A stretch of DNA of 64,000 nt from Rhyacophila brunnea. Its lineage: Eukaryota; Arthropoda; Insecta; Trichoptera; Rhyacophilidae. The stretch is taken from NCBI GenBank assembly GCA_022495005.1, contig JAGYXB010002069.1:3658001-3722000 (forward strand), in the 5' to 3' direction. Below, one piece after another: positions 13,001 through 22,800 of the stretch. The notes beneath the pieces are model-generated. The model was not told the origin of the DNA, did not search any database, and saw only the letters and a list, made by a program, of their open reading frames with translations. How positions within the stretch are numbered: the first letter of the stretch is position 1; each line of letters begins with the position of its first letter. Made by a program: the position numbers and the translations under genes.

Positions 13001-14415
13001 AAAACATAGACCCCACATCCTGAAGAGGGGGACCCCAGGCCAAGATCCTTGGCGGGCCCCCCTACCTATAGCTAAGGTTGAAGACAGCGTGATACTCTAA
13101 AATTGCATTTTTAAAATAGTGTTCGAGGTAAAATTAATGGTATTGATTTTATGTTTAGCAATTTTTCGTATGGTTATATTATATTAATATAATTATGGTT
13201 AGTTGTCAGGTTAGGAATAATTATTTGTCGAGTATTGACACAATAATAATAAATTGTATCCTATAATAAGATGTTTTAAAATATTAATACTAAAAATAGT
13301 AAAAAGTAGGAGGTGACTTTTTTTGATTCGAAAATGGGAGCTGAACTGCGATAGTTTTGACGGAAATCAGAGGATATTTTTTATTAACCGAAATCCAGAA
13401 AATAACCAATAGAACATCAGCGAAGTTCAGTTTTAGCGTCCCGTCATTTATCAATTCAACAAATTCCTCTCGAATTTATAGGGTAAGCGCTTCTATAGAA
13501 TTTTCGGCATTGGTTGCAAAAGGGTTTCGTATCCAGTCGCACTGATTGTATGAAAGTACTGATGAAATTTCTTTTGCAGCAAAGTTAAATGTTTTTGAGA
13601 CGGATCCAAAATTGATTGCTTGTTTTCAATGGTGGTCTGGTAGTTCCTTTGGAACATTTGTAGAAATCCTTGTCTTAGCTCCTGCCAAAGTTCGAGTTTA
13701 TTTTTGGATTCTGCTAATTTATCAGAGCACGTCAATATATTTTCATTCTGACCTTGCATTGTTTTACTAAGTTCATGCAGGTGCTCAAATATATTACCAG
13801 CCATGTACACAAATTTGGCTATTGCACCGCGGCACACCTAGCATCGTCTCACGGCACACCGGTTGCGGAGCACTGATCTACACCGTAGATGACCATATCA
13901 CCTTTTATAACTTTATTAACTTGCCGTAGATTCGACAGCACCATTAAAAAATCTCCCCTGCTCCCAGCATTAATGTATGGATCAGAACGCTGGGCGCTCG
14001 GGAAACAGAATGAGAGAAATATAGATATCTTTGAGAGAAGAATCTTTGGGGGTTGCCAAGAAAGTAGCATTTGACAAGAGAAGACCTGGACGGCTTAAAT
14101 TGAGATGGCTGGACTGCGCTACAGGAGATTTATGAATGCTCATTCGAAGTAACAGGAGAGCAGTATCGGCGCGTGATCGTCCAGGATGGAGGAAGGTTTT
14201 GAAGGAGGCCAAGACCCGCCAAGGGTTGTAGTGCAATAAATAATGATGATGATGACTAGGACCATTTCTTAAATGTGTCGTACCTATGCTATAATAGTAT
14301 CATGTAATTATTAATTATATAGGTACCTACCCATAAGATGTTGAAGGGCCACAGCTTTTAAATCTAATCTCGCACTTAGATCGAGGAATTGCGATATTTC
14401 TTGCAAGGCTTCCAT
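7014..14415 (-). CDS. HGH1: HGH1 homolog, eEF2 folding co-chaperone
   Basis: Hgh1 is a cytosolic armadillo-repeat protein that works with the TRiC/CCT chaperonin and prefoldin in folding translation elongation factor eEF2. Seven exons on the minus strand join in phase: 14415-14331, 12406-12147, 11221-11065, 10491-10295, 10133-10000, 8633-8472 and 7119-7014 (1,101 bases, 366 residues, close to the usual length). The start is the ATG at 14415, giving MEALQEISQFLDLSARLDLK. Family signatures are the N-terminal LDLKAVALQHLMGL block, a central run of helical repeats, and the highly conserved LLPLAGGEELRDDEM and LQYLPQEKQREQDPDIR blocks (exon 5), followed by ILRELHKWE and a C-terminal acidic tail. 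The exon 2 donor reads GTTGTG, weaker than the others. The introns are packed with mobile DNA. It is transcribed away from the BTB gene. Confidence 0.93.
7251..8368. mobile_element. Foldback element in HGH1 intron 6
   Basis: About 100-bp outer inverted repeats: left 7251-7352 (GTCTATTCTATACACAAGGC then GGGTAGGAAAGTATCGAATT and ATTGTAACAATTACAAT) match the reverse complement of 8266-8366. Inside lie two to three partial copies of a second foldback repeat (CTCAATGTAATTGAGGC and GGCAGATTGTAAATTCGCCA units) that also occurs intact at 27007-27380. No transposase is present. The element fills most of the intron between the last two HGH1 exons. Confidence 0.7.
9165..9250 (-). mobile_element. tRNA-derived SINE head, degenerate
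   Basis: On the minus strand GATGCCCGTGGCTTAATATG resembles a tRNA 5' half with a pol III A-box, and a B-box-like AAATTCAAGTCCC follows about 45 bases on. A clover-leaf cannot be completed, so this is read as a SINE head rather than a working tRNA. It lies in HGH1 intron 5. Confidence 0.35.
9358..9820. mobile_element. pogo/Tigger-like MITE in HGH1 intron 5
   Basis: The ends read CAGTGAAACCCCGATTCTAC and ...AGACCGGGGTCCACTG, complementary over the first 13 or so positions, flanked by TA on both sides (9356-9357 and 9821-9822), as expected for the Tc1/mariner-pogo group. At 463 bp it has no transposase. Confidence 0.75.
10685..10985. other. Higher-GC insert in HGH1 intron 3
   Basis: A 300-bp block with clearly more G+C than its surroundings (many CG dinucleotides, for example GCACTGCCGATGC and GACGCCGTGTG). 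It has no long frame, no paired ends that I can see and no match to the other repeats of this window. The origin is unknown; a transposon fragment is the simplest reading. Confidence 0.3.
11571..11745 (-). mobile_element. tRNA-derived SINE in HGH1 intron 2
   Basis: On the minus strand CGATGGCTGATTATCGCATC resembles an A-box region and GGGTCCCGGGTTCAAATC contains a B-box (GGTTCAAATC), spaced as in a tRNA. The downstream GTCTGGCA context resembles the SINE at 56.6 kb. No complete clover-leaf can be drawn. Confidence 0.45.
12912..13875 (-). mobile_element. hAT element, 964 bp, with 8-bp target duplication
   Basis: Perfect 15-bp inverted ends, CAGTGCTCCGCAACC and its complement, flanked by ATCTACAC at 12904-12911 and again at 13876-13883. 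The interior carries a minus-strand frame (13837-13493, 114 residues) resembling the middle of hAT-derived proteins of the ZBED/GTF2IRD2 type, rich in charged helices, then breaks. A second, more decayed copy lies at 30470-30951. Confidence 0.85.
12960..13340. repeat. GC-rich GGCCCCC repeat inside the hAT
   Basis: CCCACATCCTGAAGAGGGGG and the following GGCGGGCCCCCCTACC match the GC-rich block repeated at 19449-19855, 27790-27870, 31320-31740 and 37490-38640. The copy lies between the hAT terminus and the hAT coding relic, so either it inserted into the hAT or part of the hAT interior is this repeat. Confidence 0.45.
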
Positions 14416-16871
14416 TATTGTTTAAATATGCCTTCTCTTAGGATGGTAAACACAAATCTGTGATTCTTTCATTCGAAAAATTCTTTGAAAATATTTCTTA
14501 TTTTCGCATGTGCGTTTGACAGAAATGGTCATAGACAATTTTAAATAATTAAAATCTCCAGATGTCATATTTTTTAAGTTATTATAATATTACATACCAT
14601 AACGTCGGATAAAATAACGTTATTTAATTATAGAGTATTGTTTTATAAAACGAATTGTAATTGAAATATTATTTTTGTGAAAAATTGCTCTCCAAGCGAG
14701 CTTCAATTAATAATATTTACATGTAGCAACATTTTTTCACTAACGTTGCTTTGTTGTTTTTGACTTGTACGTCTCAAAGTTGGATTTTGCCGTGAAAAAT
14801 TGTTGGGAATAACGTTTTCCCAAACATAGAATACAGACTATTTCCCAACTTGGGAATAAATCGTTTGCGTGGTTGTATTGTTAAAACAAAAGGTATTTTC
14901 TAAACCCCCCTGAAATAGCCAAATCGCAAATGGATCGAACAATTAGCAAGAATAATGTCCTGTCCTCACTGTAGTCTTTAACCTTACTTAGCGTTGCGTT
15001 TTTACACCGGCTCTCTGTTTAATTATTGGCGGCAAAATTAGACATTCCAATGATTATTTGAAAATAATAAAAAAAAGTTTATTGTCTGAGGGTGTCACTA
15101 GAATTTCTGTATCATCATTTGACAGAAAGAACTTTTATTCTATCTCATGGATTTCATTGGTATTTTAAAACAATCCAGAAAGAAACTACATAAGACAAAG
15201 ACTCCTGCGTAGTCCCATGGCCGCTCCTCAAGTGGAGCATATGGACACAAAGAGCCACCTCCAAGAATTCAGTTGCTCGTATGCCTTTTTGCACCCTTCC
15301 GGGTCATGCCAGCATCTCGTAGCTCCGGATAGTATTTAGCAGCACTATAGAACACCTGAATTCGGTCGGCTTGAAGAAAAGGCGCCATGGCATTTGGCCG
15401 TTCGGGGTCAATAGGTCTTCTGTTTAATGTGAAGACATTTTCTGAAAAAGTCAAGCACACCTATTCCCGTTCTCGAAACTCAGTTTAGAGTTTCTCCGAG
15501 TCTTTGTAAGGTCCCATGGCTTATTGGCAACCCTGGAGTATACCTTAGAAATTTATAGTAATTTTTAAGTTGCTTGAATTGCTTAAATTACTTAAATTGT
15601 TTTTGGTACAAGTCGCTTATGGGGAATACAGCGACAAACACATTTTGAAAATAGCTGATATACTGGATTATCTGTTAGGTTAACCTAACCTAAACTAACC
15701 CAACCTTGATACCCATATCTGTTATTATTCATATAGAAATATATTCGCTGATATCGCAGATGGTGAAGAAAACCTTCTATAGAGATTTTTCCTAAACATA
15801 TGAAAATAAGCCAAAATTGACTACTAGGACTTGTAATTTTCACAAAAACTCTGAAATGAGAGAGCTTAATTTTTTTTTGTATATCACGTGAAACTGGAAT
15901 TTGCTTTAGTGATTTTTACACGAAAACCAAAGAAGGCGGCACCTGAAAGAAGATTTGACATCTTTGCCTTGTGTCCAACCATGAAATCAATTTTACACCA
16001 CCATTATCAAATTTTTTTGCGTGACAAACTGGTTTTTTTCTAATGTAATTTCTATGCATGCAAGATGAAAGCTGTCAATAAACTCACGATCTGAGTGGCT
16101 CTATTATTGTCCATTATCTTATTTTTCATCAGGACCTTGTGGTCCTCATGATTTGGTTGTCAGTCAATCATATCCATTACTCAACTACGTCTCTTTTGGC
16201 TATCAGTAGCCCGCTGAGCCGGTGTCAGTGGAAAGCGGATGGAACTCTTGATTCGGTTCGTCCATCTGAATCTAAATGACAATCTAAAACTAAATGGTCA
16301 AGGAAGAGCTATCCTTGTCCTTTTAGATCTTTGACATGATGAAATACCATGAATTATTCCAGGTTGGAGAGTTTGTTTGGAATGTTCAGCTCGTTGAGTC
16401 GGTTGCCCTTTTGACTTGCCTATGTCTTTTTCTTGTCTTTAACAGTCAAGTTTCGGAGCCATATATAACAATCTCTGACTAATTATATTCAAATTGTATA
16501 ATCACTTCAAAGTCATGAACAATATAATTTTGGGTTGAGTGAATGACCAACATCTATTCATCACTACTTATAATAGTATATGAAAAGATAATTTTATTTC
16601 TTAACTTTGTCCTTTTTACATATCTTGTTGAATTTACAATATGACTATAGTAATATCTCGATTCTTCAAATTTCATTATGATTATCAGTTTCAAATGAAC
16701 AGCACAAAAAGATGTTGAAAAAATGATTATTCTGGAAGTAAACACAGATTATTCTTGATTTTTTTCGTTTTGTCAAACTACTTTCATCACATTGAAAATC
16801 ACCAATTCATTAGTCCGGATAATCAAAATTGTAGTGTATCTGATTACAGCTTGAGATTGCTGCAGTTCACC
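14416..16871. promoter_or_regulatory. Divergent intergenic region HGH1 / BTB gene
   Basis: HGH1 and the BTB-FLYWCH gene start 2.46 kb apart on opposite strands, so their 5' control sequences must lie here. No promoter motif is certain. The region also holds a GC-richer relic at 15190-15520 (a minus-strand frame of unknown type) and an inverted pair of TTAGG-like repeats at 15670-15710. Confidence 0.35.
15670..15710. repeat. Head-to-head telomere-like repeats
   Basis: GTTAGGTTAACCTAACCTAA followed by ACTAACCCAACC: one TTAGG unit meets two to three CCTAA-type units head-on, with TTAGGTTAACCTAA a perfect palindrome. The preceding bases (TTGAAAATAGCTGATATACTGG) match the repeat near 46.5 kb, where TTAGG units also occur, so it probably travelled within a dispersed repeat. 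Confidence 0.6.
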
Positions 16872-19800
16872 ATGACGTCTCAACCGCATTACTCTTTAAC
16901 ATGGCACCAATACCATGCGAGTATGTGCTCCAATTTCAGCACTCTGCAACAGGTAATTATTCATTATAGGTACATATTTTGGAAATACCTCAGAAATATA
17001 CCTACAGTGGAACCCAGATTTTACATGCCTGGGATTCACGCTTTCCCCCTATTTCCATGTAGTTTCTGCAATCCCATTTCATTTTAGTTCAATCAAAGTT
17101 TTTATATTTTTATTTCCTGCAATTTACATCTGAAATATTCAAAGTTCAATTAAAATTATGTATTATAATTAAAAATCCAATTTACTTGAACACATTCAAT
17201 TGAATGCATGACATTGAAGTTAATTCCAGATGCATGTGTGCGTTCTATTTATAGATCAAGGTTACACAATGCAATTTTTTAAGTTTGTTTTTTGTTTACA
17301 CACATTCAAATAATGTCTCGGCAAAGATGGCATAATATCTCTCTCATATAGTCTCGTTATTTAGTTAGTGGCATACCTATTTTATTTATTTTTCGGTGAC
17401 TTTTTTAGGTGAATTTGATGAGTCTTGTAAAGTTAACCGTTCGGAGCAGTCAGTAGCGCATTTGTGTATTTAAAAGTTACAAAACAAATTAAGAGTTTAA
17501 TTGAAGAAATCCGTAGAACATATAAATAATGGGAAGTGGGTTGCTTTCTGAGTGAGGTTGTAACAAGGTTTAAATCTCGAGTGTGGAGTGGGTATAAACT
17601 TAAATAGGTGTGAAAGAATAATATGATATTTTGAAATATGTGTCATAATAAATGTGTTAAATTTTGTCACATAAACAAAACATCGGTTATATTTGAGTAC
17701 AATCGGCGTGCTTTGTGTTTATTGTATTTTATGGCCTGACTGTCATAAGGTAATAAACGGAGTCTGGCTTTGAAGCCTTGGACAATGGCGACCGGCTTTC
17801 ACATTTCTATCTTATTATTATTATTTTATATGCTTATTTTTCAGAGGGGCGATTTTGTGGATTTGACGCTGGCGGCTGATGGACATTTAGTAAAAGTTCA
17901 CCAATTGATTCTCGGTGTTGCCAGCCCCTACATCAAGGAATTGATTCAATCCGCTCCGTGTAAACACCCTGTTATATTTCTGAATGTAGGTTTTATTTTA
18001 ATATTGTAATGCTTTTATTATTAAATTCTTAAGCGCCACCACTAGCCTGGACGTTTTAAGTAATACACCATTCTGCCACCCGCTTGTTACTCTATGGTTA
18101 TCTACACTTCGTGAAGCTTCCTACAAATGAACCTGCAATGCAAAATTATTTGCAACAAATTGAATCATTAGTCTAGTAACGAGATTATTAGTTTTATTTT
18201 CATATAAGTATAAGCCCGCACATCTAAACTCGTCTCGTCTGCGGCACTGCCATAAATCAAACCTTGTAGGAATGTCGCATGCATGTTGCATATTCAACTG
18301 CGCCACATAGGCGCCTAGCGACAGTGACGCATGTAACGTCACGAAACGTCGACGTTGTCAAATGCCAAAAATATTGGGTTCATCCGTTAATTAGGCACAT
18401 CTCCTAGTATAGTCATATATACACGATATTTCTCAAATTTTGAATGAAGTAAATATCCGAAGGTCTATAAGATAACGTGTTTTTTGTGAATAACGATTAC
18501 GTCACATCGACGTATTTGACATGCTGCAGACAAGACGAGTTTAGATGTGCGAGCTGGCTAAGATATTATCTAACATGCAACATTTCAGGAGAGAAATTTC
18601 AAACTTTTTAAACTGATTGTTATTGGCTGATTTAATATAATAAAATAGTCTTTGTGTATTTTCAAATACAAAACGTTGTAGCTGAATATATAATATACTT
18701 ATTAATTAAATTATCAAGATGGAAAAAATGCTGTCCACTTAAACGGATCACTGTCTGATTCGTTAGCTCTATAAATTATCTGAATCATGGAACTGAGGAT
18801 TTTTTTGTGTATTACTTCATTGCTGTACTTGTATCTTAATCCCATAAGAAGGCCATTTCACAAATATTCAAAAATATACTAAAACTGAAAAGGATTCTTT
18901 TTTACTCATTCCTCTTACGTGCATAGCATTACAGAGGCTTTCCATCATCACAGAATGAGAATTTCCCGTTTATCTTTCCAGAAAGTATCCTATTCAACGT
19001 TGTGTAGTCTTCTGCAATATGTGTACACCGGAGAAGTGGCAATCGCCGAAGAGAACTTGTCGACGTTCTTTGAGGCGGCCAAGGCGTTGCATATTCAAGG
19101 ACTTGATGGAATGGTATAATTACTACTTTACTCAATATGTTAAGCATACCATCACGATTCTTTCATTGCTAAATATTTATTTCCATTATCATCAATAATG
19201 GCAACCAACTTTTGTGATTTATAAATTAAGGTTACCAACTAACTCATAGATATTGTCAGATTATTTATCAAGAATATTGACATGAATATTAATTACTTGA
19301 GCCGGTAGCTTAATAAATATTGGTATACTTAATTAATCTTGCCCGGATTGCCATAGATGTTGGTTCACGTCCCATTCAGTAAGTCTTTTTCAAGTATTTT
19401 TCGAATGGGTATGTTTCTGATTGTCTTAAATTATGAAGAATGTATAGTGTATTATGTGCATGGTCCCCACAAGAGGGGGGGCTGACAGGGCTCTAGTCTG
19501 GGGGTCCGAGCTCAGCGGGGGCCGGCGTGGTGGTTCGACCAGATGACTGAGATAAACACACATCACAAATTTGCATTAATAGTAAAAAAAAAAGTATGTT
19601 CCATAAAGAATATTAACATTTTGAAATAGGTTGTTGTGTGATGCGATTTTTGATTATTGTGTGTTCGATACTCAACGACTATGGATGTACTTAGAAATAC
19701 AGAGAATCGCTAAAAATACACTGAATACCCGTAATTTTATCTTTAACACCATTTAGAAAACGATACTGCAGAGTATCACTCTGTCTTTAACCTTAGCGAC

Positions 19801-22800
19801 AGGTAGGGGGTCCGGGAGTCCGCTTCAGGATATGGGGGCCATGACTATGTGTCAATGTCCCCTTTAGTCAGTGGTTCCCACTCCTAAATTTCTGGCATGT
19901 TAAGTTAGACAGGCCTAAAAAAACAACATATATTTTCACTTTCTTACTAGCTACGTTACAAATATTTTGACAATATGTTGCTGCAGTATTTTTTTTTATA
20001 AAGCTGTCCAATGACATCTATCATCCGAATATCTAACCAAATTTAACTTCCAAAACACTTATTATTATTTTACTATTAATTATCATTATTTTATTAATAG
20101 GTCATATAAAAACATTTAAATTTAAAAAGAAAATACAAAAACAGTGGCAAAATGTACCCTTTTCCATTAGTTTTTTGCAAGCTCTCGCCGAACCCTAGAG
20201 TTCCATGAAATGATTGTTGAGAATCACTGTACTAAATGAGAATCTTTATGTAGAATAAGTAACACTGTACCTGCAATACCACTTATCCATTGAGTAGCTT
20301 ATTGTCTACGGTTGCTATCAGGGAACTCAGAAATAATGGGAACTGAATCTCTTACTCTGTTTAGAAGACTCTGTTTAGATCGTACCTGTTATATTACCCA
20401 TTACCATAGCATCCAATCCATTATCATTTGTTTTCTGTCCAAATTATTGAATGGTAATTGATAAAGTGGTACGTTAAGTATATATTCCGTACCTATATGG
20501 CAGAAGCATATAAGTCATTTTTTCGCATTTTACAGGAGAAGGTTATTAAGGTTTAAAGAAGTGTCACAAATCAGGATATGATGGAAATTGGATTGTTTAA
20601 TGTTATTATTATAAAAAAACTAGTATATTTTTAAAATATATTTGATAAAAAAAGAAAATCAAGCAATTCAATGAGTTATTAAGCATTTAATGACATATGA
20701 GGTTTTGGCATAAAAATACTTTCAACATTTTGACATATCATTTACAATAATAGATGTTTTATTATAGAAAAACTTATGAAATTAAAACAAGAGCATGGAA
20801 ATTAAATGAAAACATGATAAAATTAAACTAACAGTGATAGTAATATTGGTAAACAGTTGTTTATGAGTATTACTTATAGTATGTATATAAAAAAATTAAC
20901 AAGTATTTAAATTTATATAAAATGTATGATAAACTGGATCTATCAATGGCAATAAACTGATGAGGTCATCTTTCTTAGATTGATTAATTGGCAGAGGACC
21001 GTTATAGTATTGCTTAATGTTAACAATGTTCCTTCTTCCTCTTGTTGTACGTCGTAAATGAAGTTGAAGAAATGGGTCATCTTCATGTAATGAATATTTA
21101 AATTTTATTAAACCAAACTCCTTCTCATACCTGAACGATCTAATTTTGTTCCAAACGACATTTTCTCCAACTGTATTAATTTTTCGCTTCACCAGTTGAT
21201 TAGAAAGAAGTCTTGAATAATTGTAAATTTCATCCTGAGACATCTCTTTACCAATAAAAAATTTCTTACCCCCTACTGTTCTAACAAACTGATACCAATC
21301 ATGGGGAATATTAATTTCTATGTTGGAAGTTTTCTTGGCTTTTTCAACACGTGAATGGTCAGTGTCACATTCAATTTGCGTATGGCCTGGGAGCAAATAT
21401 TTATGGTCCATGACCTGGATAGTTGGTGATGTACTTACAAAGAAAGATAGAGCTGCAGTTATTATGTTATTTTTATTTTGTCCCGGACAAGAATCAGAGG
21501 ATGCAATAACATTTTCAACAGTTGGACTTAAGGTATTCAGAAGACTTATCACACAAAACGCTATTTCGTTGGCTCCCCTTGCAGCTATTCCCTTGTGCCA
21601 CATATAACATGAGGTTTGGTTCGATGTGCAATTTCTTATGGTCAAATTATATGTGTACAATTGCCTTTTATAGTACACTATACTTGAGTTAAGAGAAGGC
21701 GTTGGCAAACACTGCTGCAGGTCGAATGCTAAAAAAGCAATTTTACCTTCAGATTGGAGAGCTTTGGTCTTATCGTTTTTTTTTTAATTCATAGCCTTCA
21801 TCTGCCACTTGCAAACTTGTGGGTTTCCAATATTTGTTTTATTTGTAAATCTGTAGCACATTTTAATTGAATATTGTATGTATCACAAGTTTTTCATGTG
21901 TTTTTGTAAAGTACTTTAAATTTATATCCGGTGTTTTTAAAAATTGAAGCATACATACTATATGACACAGGAATCATATTTTTTCTGTTTGCATATAACA
22001 ATACATATCAAACATTTTGGATATGTTTAGCTGCCCAGACAGGTATTCTTTGGATGTGCGACGACGTGAATAATGACTTTCATGTTTAGGAAAGCTTTCT
22101 ATGTGTGCAGTAACTTCTTCCCGTTCGTTTGTTTTCTTGTTTATGGGATAGTGTTTTACCACGGTTATCATTACCTTGTTGTTTTTATTTAATAAAAACA
22201 ACGATACAATGCAGTTCCACCATGAATTGACAGTTAACAAAATAAAAGAAATTATCATTACCAATAAATCCTGTATCTTTACTTTGTTTGCAGTGATTCC
22301 AAAGACATGTTGAAACATTTTTTTGCAAACTTTATATTCCAGTCCCTCTGTATTGCTAATTTTATAAATTCAATAAAGACAGCTGCCAAAAATGCAGAAT
22401 ACCATAGATAAGTCTGCGCATGTGTAATTTTATAATATGCCAAAAGCATATATGTCAGACATATATGCTTTTGGCTTATTAGAGCTTGACATTTTATGAC
22501 ATGTATTGTTTTTCCAAGTCGTTTTACGAGAAATCTATAGGTTTTAGAGATATATGCTTTTGCCATAACATAAAGTAGGCATTTTTTGATATATTGGCAT
22601 TCAAATCTCAAAATCGCCAAAACACGACTTATATGCTTCTGCCATATTGGTACGGAATTATATATTGTTTTTTTTTGATTGATCGTTATTTTGTGTTTCT
22701 TTTATTTTTAGGACACCGATACGGAGCTCGTAAACAACCCGAGTTTGAATATCAGAACGAAAACGGTAAAGGCTGAAGCTGCACCTCAGACCTTTCAAAT

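Larger units (their letters stand above)
12880..13917. repeat. Palindrome interrupted by a hAT
   Basis: Left arm 12880-12909 and right arm 13884-13913 are inverted copies (27 of 30 positions pair by eye; core GTTATAAAAGGT and GGTCATCTAC). With the hAT and one copy of its 8-bp duplication removed, the arms would almost touch, forming a hairpin with only a few loop bases. Confidence 0.75.
12470..14255 (+). mobile_element. Non-LTR retroelement 3' fragment, split by insertions
   Basis: Two pieces of one reverse-transcriptase C-terminal region, antisense to HGH1 in its first intron. Piece one (12470-12720) reads GLRINERKT, then GGDALETVESFVYM, then LTKTKSTLYKTL after frame changes. Piece two (13950-14240) continues with LPALMYGSERWALGKQNE, then RRIFGG and, in another frame, RPGRLKLRWLD and DRPGWRKVLKEAKTRQG. 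It ends in an ATG/GAT simple repeat (14235-14253), the usual tail of RTE-like elements. The pieces are separated by about 1.2 kb of inserted DNA including a hAT element. Several frameshifts and stops make it dead. Confidence 0.75.

Noticed and set aside
16755..16871. Upstream in-frame extension of BTB exon 1
   Set aside because: The frame is open to 16755, but BTB proteins of this group begin a few residues before the YSLTW-type motif, and the added residues look like AT-rich leader.
18781..18981. Extending BTB exon 3 upstream (open frame from 18919)
   Set aside because: The CTTTCCAG acceptor before AAAGTATCC joins exon 2 in phase and restores the conserved BTB order; the upstream part has no BTB similarity.
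21974..22620. Two minus-strand frames of about 114 residues beside the DUF7869 gene
   Set aside because: Low-complexity hydrophobic translations of AT-rich transposon DNA with no family motif; they do not join in phase with the transposase.
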